Origin: Melastoma dodecandrum
Taxonomy: Eukaryota > Streptophyta > Magnoliopsida > Myrtales > Melastomataceae
Direction of reading: 5' to 3'
DNA: 64,000 bases
NCBI GenBank assembly: GCA_029817715.1
Contig: JARUPY010000190.1
Coordinates: forward strand, 1,178,001-1,242,000
Shown here: in pieces, positions 11,500 to 24,433 of the stretch
Layout: the number at the start of each line of letters is the position of its first letter
Numbering within the stretch: the first letter of the stretch is position 1
Made by a program: the position numbers and the translations under genes
The notes under the pieces: model-generated
Seen by the model: only the letters and a program-made list of their open reading frames with translations
The model's database searches: none
Told to the model about the DNA's origin: nothing

Positions 11500-14400
11500 A
11501 TGGGCTGTTTTCATTCCAAGCAAAGGAGACAGTTCCCGGGATATGAGGACCCTGTTGTTCTTGCTTCGCAAACAGCTTGTGAGATCCCCATCTCAGGAAT
11601 TGTCTTACCTGATATTCTGCAGTTGCGGGCGTTTTTTAAATAGGCTGATATTGTTGCCTCTAGCCTAGTAGTTTTGACTGTAAAATCTTCTACTGAACCT
11701 TGAATTGTTTGATTGATCTAACTGAGTTATACATAGACCGTTATATGTTTCAGGAGATTATTTGTTTTTGGCAGGGAAATTTGGAATGCTTTCTGTTGTT
11801 ATTTGAGTAATTATGTTGACTTAATTTGGATTATGTGATGCATTTTCAGTCAGTGTTAGTGAAGTTGAAGCATTATTTGAGCTTTACAAGAGCATCAGCA
11901 ACTCGGTGATTGATGATGGGTTGGTAAACAAGGTGAGCCTCTGACTTGCTATCTTGTTTCCTTTTCTTTCTCCTTCAGGATGTTCCGCTTCGCTTCTGTG
12001 GCTATTATAATTATTCCTTTGGAGGTTTGTCTGTTTCTTTCTGTGGTTCGCTTTTTGTGGTGCTCTTCATCTCTTCTGACTCAATATGTGGTGTAGCTAT
12101 GGCTGCGCGGATGGTTTGGGATATACATGCATCCCTACATTCGCCTGACAGTTTTACAGTGTTGGCTGCGGTTTTCAGACGTTTTGAGTTTTCTAAACTA
12201 AGAAATGTTTGTGCCACTTACTTTCAATACATTTCTAGGCATTCATTTATTTAGATTAGATAAGTATGTTCTAGTTTTTGCGTCCCTGGGCCGTTATTTG
12301 ATCATTTATGATGTCATCAGTATGTCTCTTTTAGGGGATTTAATCTGGGATTGATGTAATCTTAGGTAATATATTGACCCGGAACTCAACTTTCTTCAGT
12401 AGGACTATTATGTTTTATTATGAAATCCTTACGACATAATATTAGCTTTTGTGTGCCCTCATCTTTTTCAGTAAGTAGGCTGATCCCCATTATGTTGCAG
12501 GAAGAGTTTCAGTTAGCTTTATTTAAGAACAGGAAGAAGGAGAACCTTTTCGCTAACCGGGTAAGTGTGACTCGTTTAATCTGTAATGGGTTACTGATTT
12601 TTTTTATTTTACTTTTGTGGAAAGTCTGATATTGACTAAGTCAACATGGTAGATCTTTGATCTCTTTGATGTCAAGCACAAAGGGTACATAGATTTTGGA
12701 GATTTTGTTAGATCACTCACCGTTTTCCATCCTAATGCCTCACAACAAGACAAAATCGACTGTACGTTGATTCTCGTTATGTTGTTAATGAAGAAGTTCT
12801 TCTGTCTGTATTTGATAGTTTCAGAATCTATTCCTTTTGACAGCTTGTGATTTAACCTTGCAGTTTCCTTTAAAGTATATGATTTGCATGGGACGGGTTT
12901 CATTGGACGTGAAGATGTAAGTCCTTTTCTCGACTTTCACTGATCACGCCATTTCTCCTGATAATGCTTTGGGTTCATAATGTTAACATAGCTGAATGAT
13001 ATCATTATGCTTAATATGGTACCAATAGGCAGTTTTGCTATTAAATGTCATTGTTTTTAAGGATTGGTTGTTCCCTTTAAAAGGTGTCCATGTATAGAAA
13101 AGAATCGGAGAGAGAAGAAGATTTGGTCGGAGAAGTATTGAATGATGTGAAATGATTTTTTCTTTTCTTTTTTGGTGGAAAGGGATTTATGATTAGATAA
13201 TAAGTTAGTTTTCAGTTACACGACTGAAACTCTTTCGCTCATGAGATATTAACATGCAATAGATACAAATTCTTCCTCCTGTTGAAGCACGAACATGGTC
13301 ATCTCGCCACAACCTTGTTCCATTCCCACCTGAGTGGATGATCCTTGTGGTCTTGAAACTACTAAGACCGACTTTTACTTTGTAACACTGGAGATTTGTC
13401 TGCTATAAGTAGAACGACTAGCTAGGCTTTTAGCTGGAAGCTCCCCATCCACTTGAATCTGTAGCTCATTTAGCACAGGTTTTGTGCTAGTAGGACGCCT
13501 TCGTGTAAGGCCTAGGATTCTGCCGATTAGCTCTTCACTGCTGGGATCTTTTTCATCAGCCCTTCAATCCATTTTCCTCCCCTATTTCTAATAACACCAG
13601 CCAGACAATTAGCCATTTGATTTGAGCCTGTAATGGCATCAGTTCAGTGTATAATTGCCTTCTTTCGATGCCCGCCATCGTTCAGCAGGACTCATAGGCA
13701 TTGAAATTGCTCTAAATAAGCCAGTGAGGGCTTATGGTTCTGCTGCCCTTTTGAGTATGGGGGTAACCAGGCTTCTGCTTAGTGGCTCATTTGTGAAAGG
13801 CGAGCCTGTTTCATTGCAACCTGACTGAGGAAAACAACATATTCCATTGGATACCCTACATCTTGGTGGTTTTAGTCGTCCCAGAGTTGAGGTTAAGTAT
13901 AGCAAGCCTTGGATTAGTTCCTTGAAGGAGCAGCTAAGCTTTTGGGGGACTGGGAATAGGCACCAGGTTATCTGTGCGAATGGAAATGAAAATTTTTCTG
14001 GATGAGTTTTTATTTGTGTTTTTCTTCGGCTCCTATTCCTCCCAAAAATCAAACACGGCATCAATACTTTGTTCATACATCTGGAGCTTGTTGTATTCAT
14101 ATCTGGCTGATGATTCCTAGATATTCTGGAGAAATTATGCCACTAATTCTCCTAGGGACTAATTTTGCAGGTCAAACAAATGTTGATTGCCCTTCTATGT
14201 GAATCGGAGATGAAACTGGCAGACGAGACCATTGAGATTATCATTGATAAAGTGGGTAATGGTTGCTGAGGTGCTCAAAGATAATGTTTATCTTGGTTAA
14301 TCACATGTATTGTTTTCTGGAACTTAATTGGTGGCTTGGATGGGACAAAAAAATATTATGTTAAATTGGGAATATTTGGATTTTGATAGTATTTATATCT

Positions 14401-14977
14401 TCATGTTTATACTTCTTCATTTAGGTAAATTATATGAAATGGGTCAAACTTGGGGACGAAAAACACCTTTTATTGCCTCTGTGGTTTATACTCGGTTTAC
14501 TTTTTATGTCTTACTGTAAGTTTACATCCTTGTATGGAAGTTTAGTGTTGACTATTCGGGTGGTTTTTGTGACTTATTATCATACGACAGTTAAGTTCCT
14601 CTCAAAATGTGCTTTCATTGATCATTGAAACATATGGTGATTGATACGGGAATCTGTCTAACTTCTCCCTGCAGACTTTTGCCGAGGCTGACATAAACCA
14701 GGACGGTAAAATTGACAAGGATGAGTGGGCGAACTTCGTATCAAGGAACCCGTCCCTTTTGAAGATAATGACGCTCCCTTATCTAAGGTAGATGTTCAAT
14801 TTGAATCTTCTTATGAAGTCATTGTTGCAATTTAATATTGGCTTTGGAATATCTGAGGGAATTGCAAGGTTTAGTATATCTGACTTGCAATCATCCATCA
14901 TCACAAATTTCAGGGACATAACAACGACCTTCCCGAGTTTTGTGTTCCACTCGGAGGTGGACGAGATCGCTACATGA
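11500..14977 (+). CDS. CBL1: Calcineurin B-like calcium sensor, CBL1/CBL9 type
   Basis: Eight exons, 11500-11578, 11850-11932, 12501-12560, 12653-12761, 12864-12916, 14171-14251, 14675-14787 and 14914-14977, join in phase to exactly 213 residues, the usual CBL1 length. The N-terminus MGCFHSK carries the N-myristoylation Gly2 and S-acylation Cys3 that place CBL1/CBL9 at the plasma membrane. EF-hand regions are visible around [53 protein letters not shown] and [17 protein letters not shown]. The C-terminus [16 protein letters not shown] contains the conserved FPSF phosphorylation motif for CIPK partners. By family knowledge it relays Ca2+ signals to CIPK23-type kinases controlling K+, nitrate and stress transport. 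Intron 5 (12917-14170) is long and holds no gene I can support. CBL1 and CBL9 cannot be told apart here. Confidence 0.95.
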
Positions 14978-16589
14978 TTGGGGTTTCGACCTGGTTTTCC
15001 TGTGATCTCTCTTCTGGGTATTGTTGCGACATGTCTCGAATTATTGTAGAAACTGTTTGTAGCGAGAAAAACCGGGAGTGGTTTCTGGAAATCTGGGCTT
15101 TGCTCTATTGCATTGCTTACAAAGCGAATCGAGCTAAGTTCTCGTCCGTCAACATTTCAAAGCTGGAATTTGCTCGGTGATCAATAACTATCAGGTCAAG
15201 CTTTTTTGTGTGAATGATGTTGATATAAAGATAGAGTTGATTATGCTGCTCGATTGTTCTACCTCAATAGCACATCTCAATTTTTGCAGTCATTGTAAAC
15301 TGCACACGTCTTACAAATGGAGGATTTCACTGGTTGAACCCGGTCAATTAACTATGTTCATGACCGTTTCGATAATTACACAAAAGAAGTTACTCTTTCA
15401 GAGTATTCACATCTGTAACTGGACACGGGATCTGCCAGTCACGACAACAAGAAAACCATCACTCTCCGCAAATAGACCTGCAGTGTTGCATGAAGGCAGT
15501 AGTTAAGGTCGATACCGGGAAAGATTGAGGCGATAGTCAAGCTCTATCGACATCGGCATTGAGCATTTATCATACAGTACATACAGAATGAGATGCGAGG
15601 AAATGGCGAACTTCACGATATAGATACTTAGCTACTGATTGAAAGGCGACTTGAATGGTACCTTAATGCTGCACCAAATATTAAAGCCAATCTGATGGAG
15701 TCATTGGTTTGTGCTGCAAGGGTGCTTTGAATCCCAGAGTAAAGAGTGGCCAAGGACATGGAGGAATTCGGGCATTCCTGCATATATTCGGACAGCACAG
15801 ACAAATGAGGATCTGTCGGTGACGGGTTCCGCTCCACATTTCTAAGCCCAATTGCTTCTGTTCCTGCTGTTCGTTCATAAACAAAGTTGTTGCTGATAGA
15901 CATTCACATCAGGGTTCTCAAACAATTCGATCCTAGGTCCATCAGAGATACTATCCCCAGATCCTTAGTTTCAGTCTTCAACTATTCAGCAGTCATCAAA
16001 GAACATTACATGGAAAAGCAAGCACAGCCGGAATTGAAGATCCAAAGTTAAGCAGAATTATCTACAACCTGAAGAAGAATAATTATACGTCTACGAGAGT
16101 TTATTCCAACGATGTACTCGCTTGATTATCGAAGACGGGTTGCTTAACAATGAAAGAAAAGAACTAAAACAAATTTCTGCTATTGGCTGTACCAAACTTC
16201 CTCTAATCTCTCAAAATTATCGGCGAACTGATAAAAAAGGGTCTCCTTCAAAAGAAGCAACAAGCATGGTGAAACACTGGTGACACTGGGTTCAGAACAG
16301 TTCATAATAACTGCAGACAGTTGAAACAAAAAAGGCACTTAACGTACGTCAGTCAACTAGATTTACCATTTACATACACACATCAACTTCCCAGTTAACT
16401 CTTTTGTGTCATCTGCTCAATGCTGAAATTAGAATGCCGAGGAAGGTGTCAGCTGGATTGAACACCACAAAAAAGTTAGCTTAGTCAAGTGACAATGAAC
16501 GAAAGGGATATATGCCAGAGATCAACCTGGGTCCTTACTGTCAATGAAACTTAACAGTGTGCGATGGACAGGAAGCTCCAAGTACTATT
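14978..16589. other. Convergent intergenic region between CBL and CLASSY genes
   Basis: Both flanking genes end here, so their 3' UTRs occupy the borders. A 91-codon minus-strand open frame at 15628-15903 has fairly protein-like composition but no motif I recognise and no obvious upstream exon. I do not call it a gene. Confidence 0.4.
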
Positions 16590-19500
16590 CTACAGTGCCA
16601 ACTGACGACCAAAGGTCTCCATCAGATTTGCTTCCTTTTTGTGATAAACGACTTTCTCAATCAACTCTTTGAAGCTTGAATGCTGCCACATTACCTCTAA
16701 GATCTTGTCTTCAGGAACTTTGGTGGTACTATCTGGCCTGAGAGGATCGTTCTTTTCTGTCAGAGGGAAGATCATATTTGAAATGACATCCTTCTCAACT
16801 TGCTGTCGATACGTGTCTTCTTCGCTCGATCCAAATGCAAGGAGGTGATAGATGTAGACGAACTTCTTCTGACCAAGCCGGTAAGCTCGACTAATGGCCT
16901 GTCTCTCGACGGATGGATTCCAGGCGGAATCCAATAACACCACCCTCGAAGCACCCACTAAACTAATCCCCTCTGAACAAGCTCCTGTCGATGCCAGGAG
17001 CACCCTTACTTCACTTGCCTCATTATTGAATGCGTTAATTGAGGTCTGCCGCTGCTTCAAGTCGAGTTTTCCATCCATTTTAAGTATCTCTCTACCTTCA
17101 ATCCAGCCGTAGCAGGACTTGAGCTGCTCTTTAATGAAGTCCAGTGGATCGAGGAACTCACTGAAAATTAGCACCTTCTCATTGAGAGCCTCACTGAGGC
17201 GGAGCAACTCCACGATAAACTTTGTCTTTACTCCATCCTCAGGATACAGTCTCAAGCTATCCAGTTGGCTAATATCGGGAAACAATTCCCTCTTCTCAGA
17301 CGCTGGTACTTCCAATAGCATTGAAGGATGGACTGACAACAGAGTGACAAGATGCTTTTTTTGAAACGCGTTCACCAATGTATCCGCAATGCTTAGTAGC
17401 TGCTTCTGCAGGTTCCTCGGGCGCAAGTATAGAGCACAATGGCTCATCCCCGGAAGGCGGTCCTGAAGAATCGTTCCCTTATGCACGTGAACGAATGGTG
17501 CTATCAGAGACTTGAGCTTTTCAAGCTTCTCAATATCATGATTCTTGGAGATGGAGCCAGTTAAGCTGTCCCAATCGTCCCCGGTTCGGTTACTCCTACG
17601 CTTCCTGACGTTGCTTTCACGACGAGGGGTGAACATGACATCAAACCCAGGTTTTACCAAGGAGAAGGTATTGTGAAGCTCGTCAAAGTTGTTCTGGAAA
17701 GGAGTTCCTGAGAGGATTATCCTCTTCCTTGTCTTAAGGTTGGACGTAGCCTTCCAGATGAGGCTCCCTTCATTGCGAGGGGTGTGCCCCTCATCCATCA
17801 CGACTATCCCGGATTTCTCGAGCAGTGTAATCCTCATCGACTTCCCTTCCTCAACAACATTGTCCCCCTTTTCCCGGGTGAGCTTCTCAAACAAGTTATA
17901 GCTAACCCCAAGCACACTCTTCTCAAGTGTCCAAGACTGAAGCTTCAGCCAACGGACATTCTCTACGGTGAAGCCACCCATCATTGAATTCTGCAGGATC
18001 CGCACGGCCGCCAAGTTTTCTCTCCCGGTCAAGTCATTTCTGTTTAGGTTATGAAATGGAACATTGACGTTCCATTTCCTAAATTCCTCCTCCCATGTCA
18101 TGAGCATGCTCTTCGGTGCGATAATCACTGGTTGGCATTTTGGATGAAAGTTCATGTACGACTGTAGGAAAACTATTGTCAGCCGAGTCTTGCCGGTTCC
18201 CGGGGCATGAGATATGATGCATCCGCTCCCAACATAATATTCTTTTGTTTTTTCCAGTTCCTCAAGGACGAGTCCTCCAGCAAAATTTTTCCAGATGAAC
18301 TCGAACCCATCTATCTGATGTGGATACATGCTCTCCTTTACTCCAGGGATCAAATCCCAAACACTGCCATCCTTCTTCACCGAGTGATTGGACTGAAACA
18401 TGGGGTCATCATTCCCATTGAGCAAGCCATCTATCGTTTTCCCACCACCTCTGCCTTCGTCTTTCTTCGCGCGTCGTTCAATCGGATCATCAATCTGCAT
18501 AATCGGTGATCAATTAACTAAATAAACAAACAGGCTTAAGCATCAGGTCTTTACATATGCATACAACCATACCTGACCTACTTCGACTACATATTGGCCT
18601 TAGAATCCAACCACGCCCAAGAACAAGTTAAAGAGCTCAGGTTTCCAACAGAAAACAAGTCGTCCATGTCAATATGACAGATTCAGTAGTGAGTCTAAAC
18701 AGTCGCCAAACTGCGCATTTATGATAGAGCTTAAATGAAATCGTTGAGGCCACCCAAAAAAAGGATTACACAGGACAACGCAAAGACCTTGAAACATTGA
18801 GGTTATTGGTCACTAACGTACAAATGGTGCGTAGATATCACGAATCTCCTGCATGATAAGGCCACATTTAAGGCATCTAATGCCTATCTCCTCGTCTAAT
18901 ATCCCGTCATGGTCCCCCCGGCGACATGGATCAAGCTCATGATTCTGATTGTCATTTTCGACCTAAAAAACACGTGAAAGGTAAGTGTCGCAAAACTGTT
19001 GTTTCTGATGGCACCAAAAATGCGCACGCGAACGATGTTTGACAGAGGCATAACAGGCATACGAAACCGAAAATGATTATAAGAACGAATAACATCAATC
19101 TATTGTTAGTGAGCAGCCGAGGAAATAGACAAAGTAACTTCTACGCAGAACTCACCCCGTCTGCATTTTCAGTTTCCATTTCTGAGGTTCTAAGACAGAA
19201 ATCTAATTCCATCCAAAGCTCTTCCATTTGCAATTGTTCCGGAGTCTTTTCTGGGGGTGATGGGGAGTCATCACCCCATTTGAATAGCCGGTTGGTGATT
19301 TTCTTATCCTTTGGGCTACTGGGTTCCGCTTGGTGATTGAGCTCTCTAGTCATGTCAAGGAGATCCTCCTCACCCCAGATCGAACCAAGCAGAATCTTCT
19401 TATCCAAAGAAGGCTTTCCTATCTTTGCTCGAGCTATTTTTGCATTCCTACCTTCAATGTCTGAACCAGCCTCTGATGCATCATCGTTCTCATTCTCGTA

Positions 19501-20547
19501 CTCCATCGACATTGACTCACTGGTTGTTGTCTTCGACCCTGCAGTTTCATGAGGACTGGGACCTTCCTGTGCCGAACTGCTTTTTGTGCTCGTCACCACA
19601 TCTTCTTTACTGTCTTCTTCTAGGAAAAAGGGATCCTCGAACGTCCCCGTGCATACCTTCTTTGCACCAATCCCTTGTCTCGGAACAATGTCATGGGATT
19701 TTGTTTGTCGTGCGACCCTGTTTCGACGTACAAGACTCACTGTTTCCTCATCTTCCTCCGTGTCGTTTTCTTTCTCCTTTTTATTCTTTTCCTTATTCCT
19801 CTGCATGCCGAGATGTGATTCGTTCGCCACTTCTCGCACCTCCTCCACAAGAAAACTGTCGCCATCCTCAGAGCTCACCTCATCAATAGCCGCTTCCCCA
19901 TCCTTTGGTTCCATGAAATCACTTGAGGACTTCTCCGCAGCATAGTCCTCATCCTCCAAGTTGTCCTCCTCCTCACTGGAGGACAACAATGGTGACTCCT
20001 CCTCAGAACTGCAATCCAGCTTCACGAAACCACTATCCTCCTCCTCATTCTCAGCATTCCAACTTCGGTCAGAAACCTGCCCGTCCATTGTCTCACGGAA
20101 CCCCATCATTCCATTCCCCGTGGAGTGCTTCTTCGAAGCCTCATGAGCTCCCTTCTCTTTCTTCTTCTCCTTCTTCTCCGTATTCCTCCCAGCCTCCTTC
20201 CCGACCTCGACTACTTCACAGTCCTCCACCTCCTCGAGGTCAATAACATTTAGAGCCTTCTCATGCCCACCGATGCAACCCATCTCCTTCCATTCCGGAC
20301 CACTGCTCTCAACCCCTCCACCACCCTCTGGAGTGCGAACTTCCCCCTCATTCACCAAAGGCATGGACCGGTAGCCTCCATCTTTTCCTAAAAACCCAAG
20401 AAACACGACGTCCTCGTCGCCACCCTCCCTTTCAACGGCAACGTTGGATTTCTTATTCCTGCTCATGGCACCGCCCGAAATCTGCCGGTAAAACCTCTCC
20501 GTCTGCGACCTAGTCCGCTTCGCCACCGGCAACCTCCCTCTATCCAT
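16590..20547 (-). CDS. SNF2-family chromatin remodeller, CLASSY (CLSY3/CLSY4-like)
   Basis: Three exons, 20547-19156, 18962-18822 and 18494-16590, all phase 0, encode 1145 residues. Exon 1 is an acidic, Ser/Glu-rich, low-complexity N-terminus starting MDRGRLPVAKRTRSQTERFY. Exon 2 holds a CxxC pair (IRCLKCGLIMQEIRDIYAPF) typical of the DRD1/CLASSY subfamily. Exon 3 is the SNF2 ATPase: Walker A SHAPGTGKTRLT (about residues 607-618), Walker B as DEGH (about 745) rather than DEAH, SGTPFQNNFDEL, and the helicase-C motifs LIFSEFLDPLDFI, GISLVGASRVVLLDSAWNP and QAISRAYRLGQ. Family members recruit RNA polymerase IV for siRNA production and RNA-directed DNA methylation in the nucleus. The length is nearer CLSY4 than the longer CLSY3. 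An upstream in-frame Met at 20682 adds an unlikely hydrophobic leader, so I chose 20547. Confidence 0.92.
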
Positions 20548-22090
20548 ATCTCCTACCAAAAACCAACCACACACAACCTCGTCAAACCAGAACGAACCCC
20601 TTGGTAAAAACAACTCGGACGACAGAGCGGCACAACACAACAATAAATAACACGACCACCAAAAACAGAACAGACCCACCACCGATTCCGAGCTTCAAAC
20701 CACTTCCCTATGTACACAAACAAAAACAAAAAAGAAAAAGGAAACAACTCCCGAAAGATCATCAAGAAAACACGAAAGAAAGCTTAAAAAATCAGAGTTG
20801 GGTCTCCTTCCTCTTACCAATAGAAAAAAAAAACCACCAGACTCTGCCAGAAAAGATCAAGGCGGAGAATTTGGACGATGACTGGGGGGAGGAAAAACGA
20901 AGAAAGAGGGTGGTGGCGGGGGTGTCTGAGCCTTTTGCTTACCTTCTATTCTCTTTTCTGTACTTCTTTTGGTCTGAAAAATGGGTGCAAGGTGCGTGAC
21001 TGCTACTGCGACTGCGACTGCGAGTCTCTCTGCATGGAGTACGGGAAAAAAAGATGGCAAAAACACACCCACTAACGCCGTCAAAAATTAACTTCATAGT
21101 CCTTTAGCATTCCCCCGTTAACCCAAGCCGGAATTAACGACGTGACGTTTATCCATCCAAGGGACGGCCACCTTGAATGTTTTTCGGCCAATTTTAAAAT
21201 CTGGGTCTGAAGTGGGATGGGGGGTCAAATGTTTGCCATAAATGGGAAGGGGAACAGACCCCAAAAGTTTTTTTATTACAGCAGGGTGTGTGGCTTTGTC
21301 TGTTTCTTTCTATGGGGTCCAATAGGTTCCGTACGATTCGCTGCCTGATTCTAGATGTATATTATTTTATGTAATTAAAAAAAATAAAAAAATACCTCAA
21401 CTTTTCTCTAATAAAAGGCAGCCCCCAAATCCCATCCAACCCAAAGCCGTGTCGTGTGTACGAGGCTGCGTTGTTATTATTAGTACCTGACACGCGCATC
21501 TGTATGGGAGGGTGGGTGGGGGGGGGGGGGGACATGGCAAAAATATTATGACTAATTTAATGTAAGTCATTAATTTGCCCACCTTAGGACGAACGGAATG
21601 AGATCGCCGTCTCGCTACGTCCACACGCGTTGTTGCATCGTGCACTTCCCGGTATCTTTACGTAGCAGCACGGGGCAAAGTTGCGTCGGGCTTGGAGAAC
21701 AGCAACTGGGGTGGTTGGGATACATAGCATCTCGTGAATCGGCTCCGAGACGCCGTCCTGCTGCAATTGCGAACAAATGAAGATGGATAGCTCCTGAAGG
21801 CTCTCCCTATGTCTCGAGAACAACCGCGGCCGGCGGCGAATGAGAGCGGCAGATACCGCCGTTTATTCGATTATATAATATGTGGTTTAGTTTACCATAA
21901 TCTTGATTAATTGATTTAATTTGAAGGTTAGCCACTGGCGGGAAACAATAAGTCAAATCAGCTGTTCCCTCCACGAGCTCCGTCCCCCCGATCGGGGAGA
22001 ACGTCGCCGAGCATTGTCCGATGCTGATGGAGAGTTGAACTCGCGGATTCTCGACGGTGATTCCTTAGCGTTGGGGACGGTGCCATGGAT
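20548..22090. other. Divergent upstream region of the CLASSY gene
   Basis: The first few hundred bases should be the CLASSY 5' UTR and promoter. Beyond about 21100 there are only short overlapping frames. The open frame starting at 21921 runs into the SNARE relic that follows. A G-homopolymer lies at 21511-21531. No other feature is recognisable. Confidence 0.45.
21511..21531 (+). repeat. G-rich homopolymer tract
   Basis: GGTGGGTGGG followed by eleven further G residues. Such a tract can form a G-quadruplex and is prone to length errors in sequencing. It is near the CLASSY promoter but has no shown role. Confidence 0.8.
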
Positions 22091-22099
22091 TCTCCCCCG

Positions 22100-23340
22100 C
22101 GGGAGGAGCGACAAGTTGGCGGAGATCGACGAGCAGATCGGGCATTTGAGTTGCGATGGGATCCTGGTTGCTAGGATAGTTCAGTTTTAGAGGATTTGAC
22201 CTAGATTGGCGGATTTTGAGCTTGAGCGGGCTAATGAAAAATGGATGTTTTAGTGGGATTGTTAGCTCCCGAATTACATTGTCGGATTCTTCCTTCTGTG
22301 TGTGTGTGTGTTTTTCTTATGATTTTTGTTGATCGAAATTGTGATCTGGAGGACACAGACTGTTAGAGTTGTTTGGTTAGAGTGGATTTGTCTGAGTTTT
22401 TCTTTCTGATTTGTTTGCCTACATTTGTGGATTTGATCTTCAGCTGAGTTAGTAAATTGGCTGAGGAGATCGGCGAAGTGAATGGATTGCTAGCATTCAT
22501 GTGAGTAATATGTATGCCCTTTCGGACAAGCTACCTTTCTAAAAGAAAAGTTTTATGACTTCTGAGCTCTGATCCATATGAAATTGCAGGGCAAACTGTT
22601 GGGAATGATGATGACCTTTGAGTTTATTCTAAAGCCAAGTTATTATAGTGTCATGCATGCGAACGACTTCAGCTACTAACCAATAAGGGCTTCCTTTATG
22701 TCGATGGCGTTGTGAAATGTTACTCCAAAGCGTACTTGCTGTGTATATTGGAGGAAAGTCTAGCTGTCCCGACTCTTAGTTCCAGCTTATGTTTAGTCCC
22801 CTGAAGTGAAGTTCTGGCTGTGTCCATTGATCAATACACTGACTGACAACTCTTATGATCTATTTCCATGTGCTACTCAATGTCAGATCAACAATTAATG
22901 GATCATTGGAATGGAATGGTGGATGAGACTGATCAAGCCATTGAAAGACTGAACAAGGTTCGTCTACTTTTGTAATTTTGCCGGTTTATTGTGGTCAATT
23001 TCGGCGAGATGCAGGTTGGATACGGGACTTAGTAAGGATACCTACCATAACTCCATGAAGACGGAATCGCTACTTTCATTCAAATTATTTGTCACATGTT
23101 CTGCAATTAATTTTTACGATTCTTAGTTGTGTCATTCTTTTCTCGTGTTTGCTCGCCGCAAATATTTCGGCCCCTCTCGTTTCAGACACTCATATGATCT
23201 GGATCATTTGTTTTTTGGGTGAGAATAATCTAATGCGATCTTCATTTTATTACCCATGACAGATTGTTCAAGACACTATTCAAAGTTGGAACCTGAAACA
23301 GCTGCTGCTCTCAAAGCTCGGGTCTGCCCGAATCATCGGT
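22100..23340 (+). pseudogene. Relic of a novel plant SNARE (NPSN11-type) gene
   Basis: Three pieces line up in gene order with NPSN Qb-SNAREs. At about 22110-22160 is KLAEIDEQIGHLS, resembling the family N-terminus. At about 22887-22957 is SDQQLMDHWNGMVDETDQAIER before a possible GT donor. At about 23263-23325, after an acceptor-like CAG, is IVQDTIQ followed by a frameshift into ETAAALKAR, the start of the SNARE helix. The helix core and the C-terminal membrane anchor are not found, and the middle of the coiled coil is missing. Functional NPSN proteins act in membrane fusion at the cell plate. This copy cannot encode one. The segment 23580-23720 has a short open frame of unknown origin. Confidence 0.65.
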
Positions 23341-24424
23341 TTTCTCTCAGTAAGATCACTCCACATTCAGGATAACGTTTCACAATTTAATGAATCTTCT
23401 ACTTATTTGATGGGATGGTCGAGGGATTATCTATGGTTAAACTCTTCCCAACTTTTAAACTCTTCCCAACTTATTAATGGATATAACCCTTTTGGTATGA
23501 ATAGTTTATCAGTCTGGGCGTGCTCATTTTGTATGGGCTTTTAATTTAATGTTCTTATTTGGTGGACGTGGTTATTGGCAGGTTGTATCAAATGTGGGTG
23601 TCAGCTTTGGGTATCCAATAGACATTAATGAACAAAAAACGAAGAATCTCAGCAAAGAATTTCGAAATCATGTCGATGATGCTTTCAGCATTACTGTACC
23701 TAGAGCTATCACTCGAACTTAATTATGGTTTGAGAATCTTTCTGCAGCTATATATCTCTCCAGACGTGGCAGAAAGTGTGGGGTGGGTGGGTAGGGTTTG
23801 AACCCAAAGAGAAGTCAATTGCACTTGTTGCCCGCAATTGTTGTTGTAGCATCTAAACAGGTACTTCCCCAAGGCAAATGGAGGACGGACTGATCCTTCT
23901 AACATCTCGACGCTCTGATTCTCCATGGCCCTCAATCGATGGGAGGTCTGCCGTGTTTTCGGATTTGTTCCGCTGTTGCTCAATTACGGTTAGTCCGGTT
24001 CACTGTATCCGCTGTTGGTTGGCCGTGGTGTGTCTCTCTTTCTGGATGGACTAAAGGCGGCGATGCTGCTTTTCAGGTGACATAATTATGCGGTGGTTAC
24101 TCCTAATCATATTATATTTCCGCGGTCTTGTGATTGGAGGAGATACTTGTCAGGAACGTGAAAGAATGACCACCGCGTGAAGGGGGCCGCCGGCCCGTGG
24201 GATGGTCGGAGGTGGGATCCGGCCGACAACGTGGCTCGGTCCGTTTACATTTTCAGTAAGCTGAGAATTTCCTAGTTCTCACTTGCATTTAGATTTTAAT
24301 TCCATTTCGAGTATCGCGATTTGACTTATAAGCGTCGATGTTTTTTTCTTCCGTCTTCCCTTTCTGTGGTGGCCTGATATGGTGGGCGGGGGCTGCCTGG
24401 CCATAGCAAAACTAATAATATACA
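23341..24424. other. Intergenic stretch with unassigned short open frames
   Basis: A 46-codon open piece at about 23580-23721 follows a possible acceptor (GGCAG) but matches no family I know and is not part of the SNARE fold. GC-rich sequence at 24170-24240 has no visible coding pattern. Confidence 0.4.
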
Positions 24425-24433
24425 TAATATTTA

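Noticed and set aside
19425..20246. Ser/Pro-rich open frames on the + strand opposite CLASSY exon 1
   Set aside because: They are shadows of the Glu/Ser-rich coding strand; no start, splice or family support.
20548..20682. Upstream Met of the CLASSY gene
   Set aside because: It adds 45 hydrophobic and Cys/Trp-rich residues that do not fit a nuclear remodeller. The Met at 20547 gives the basic MDRGRLPVAKRTR start.
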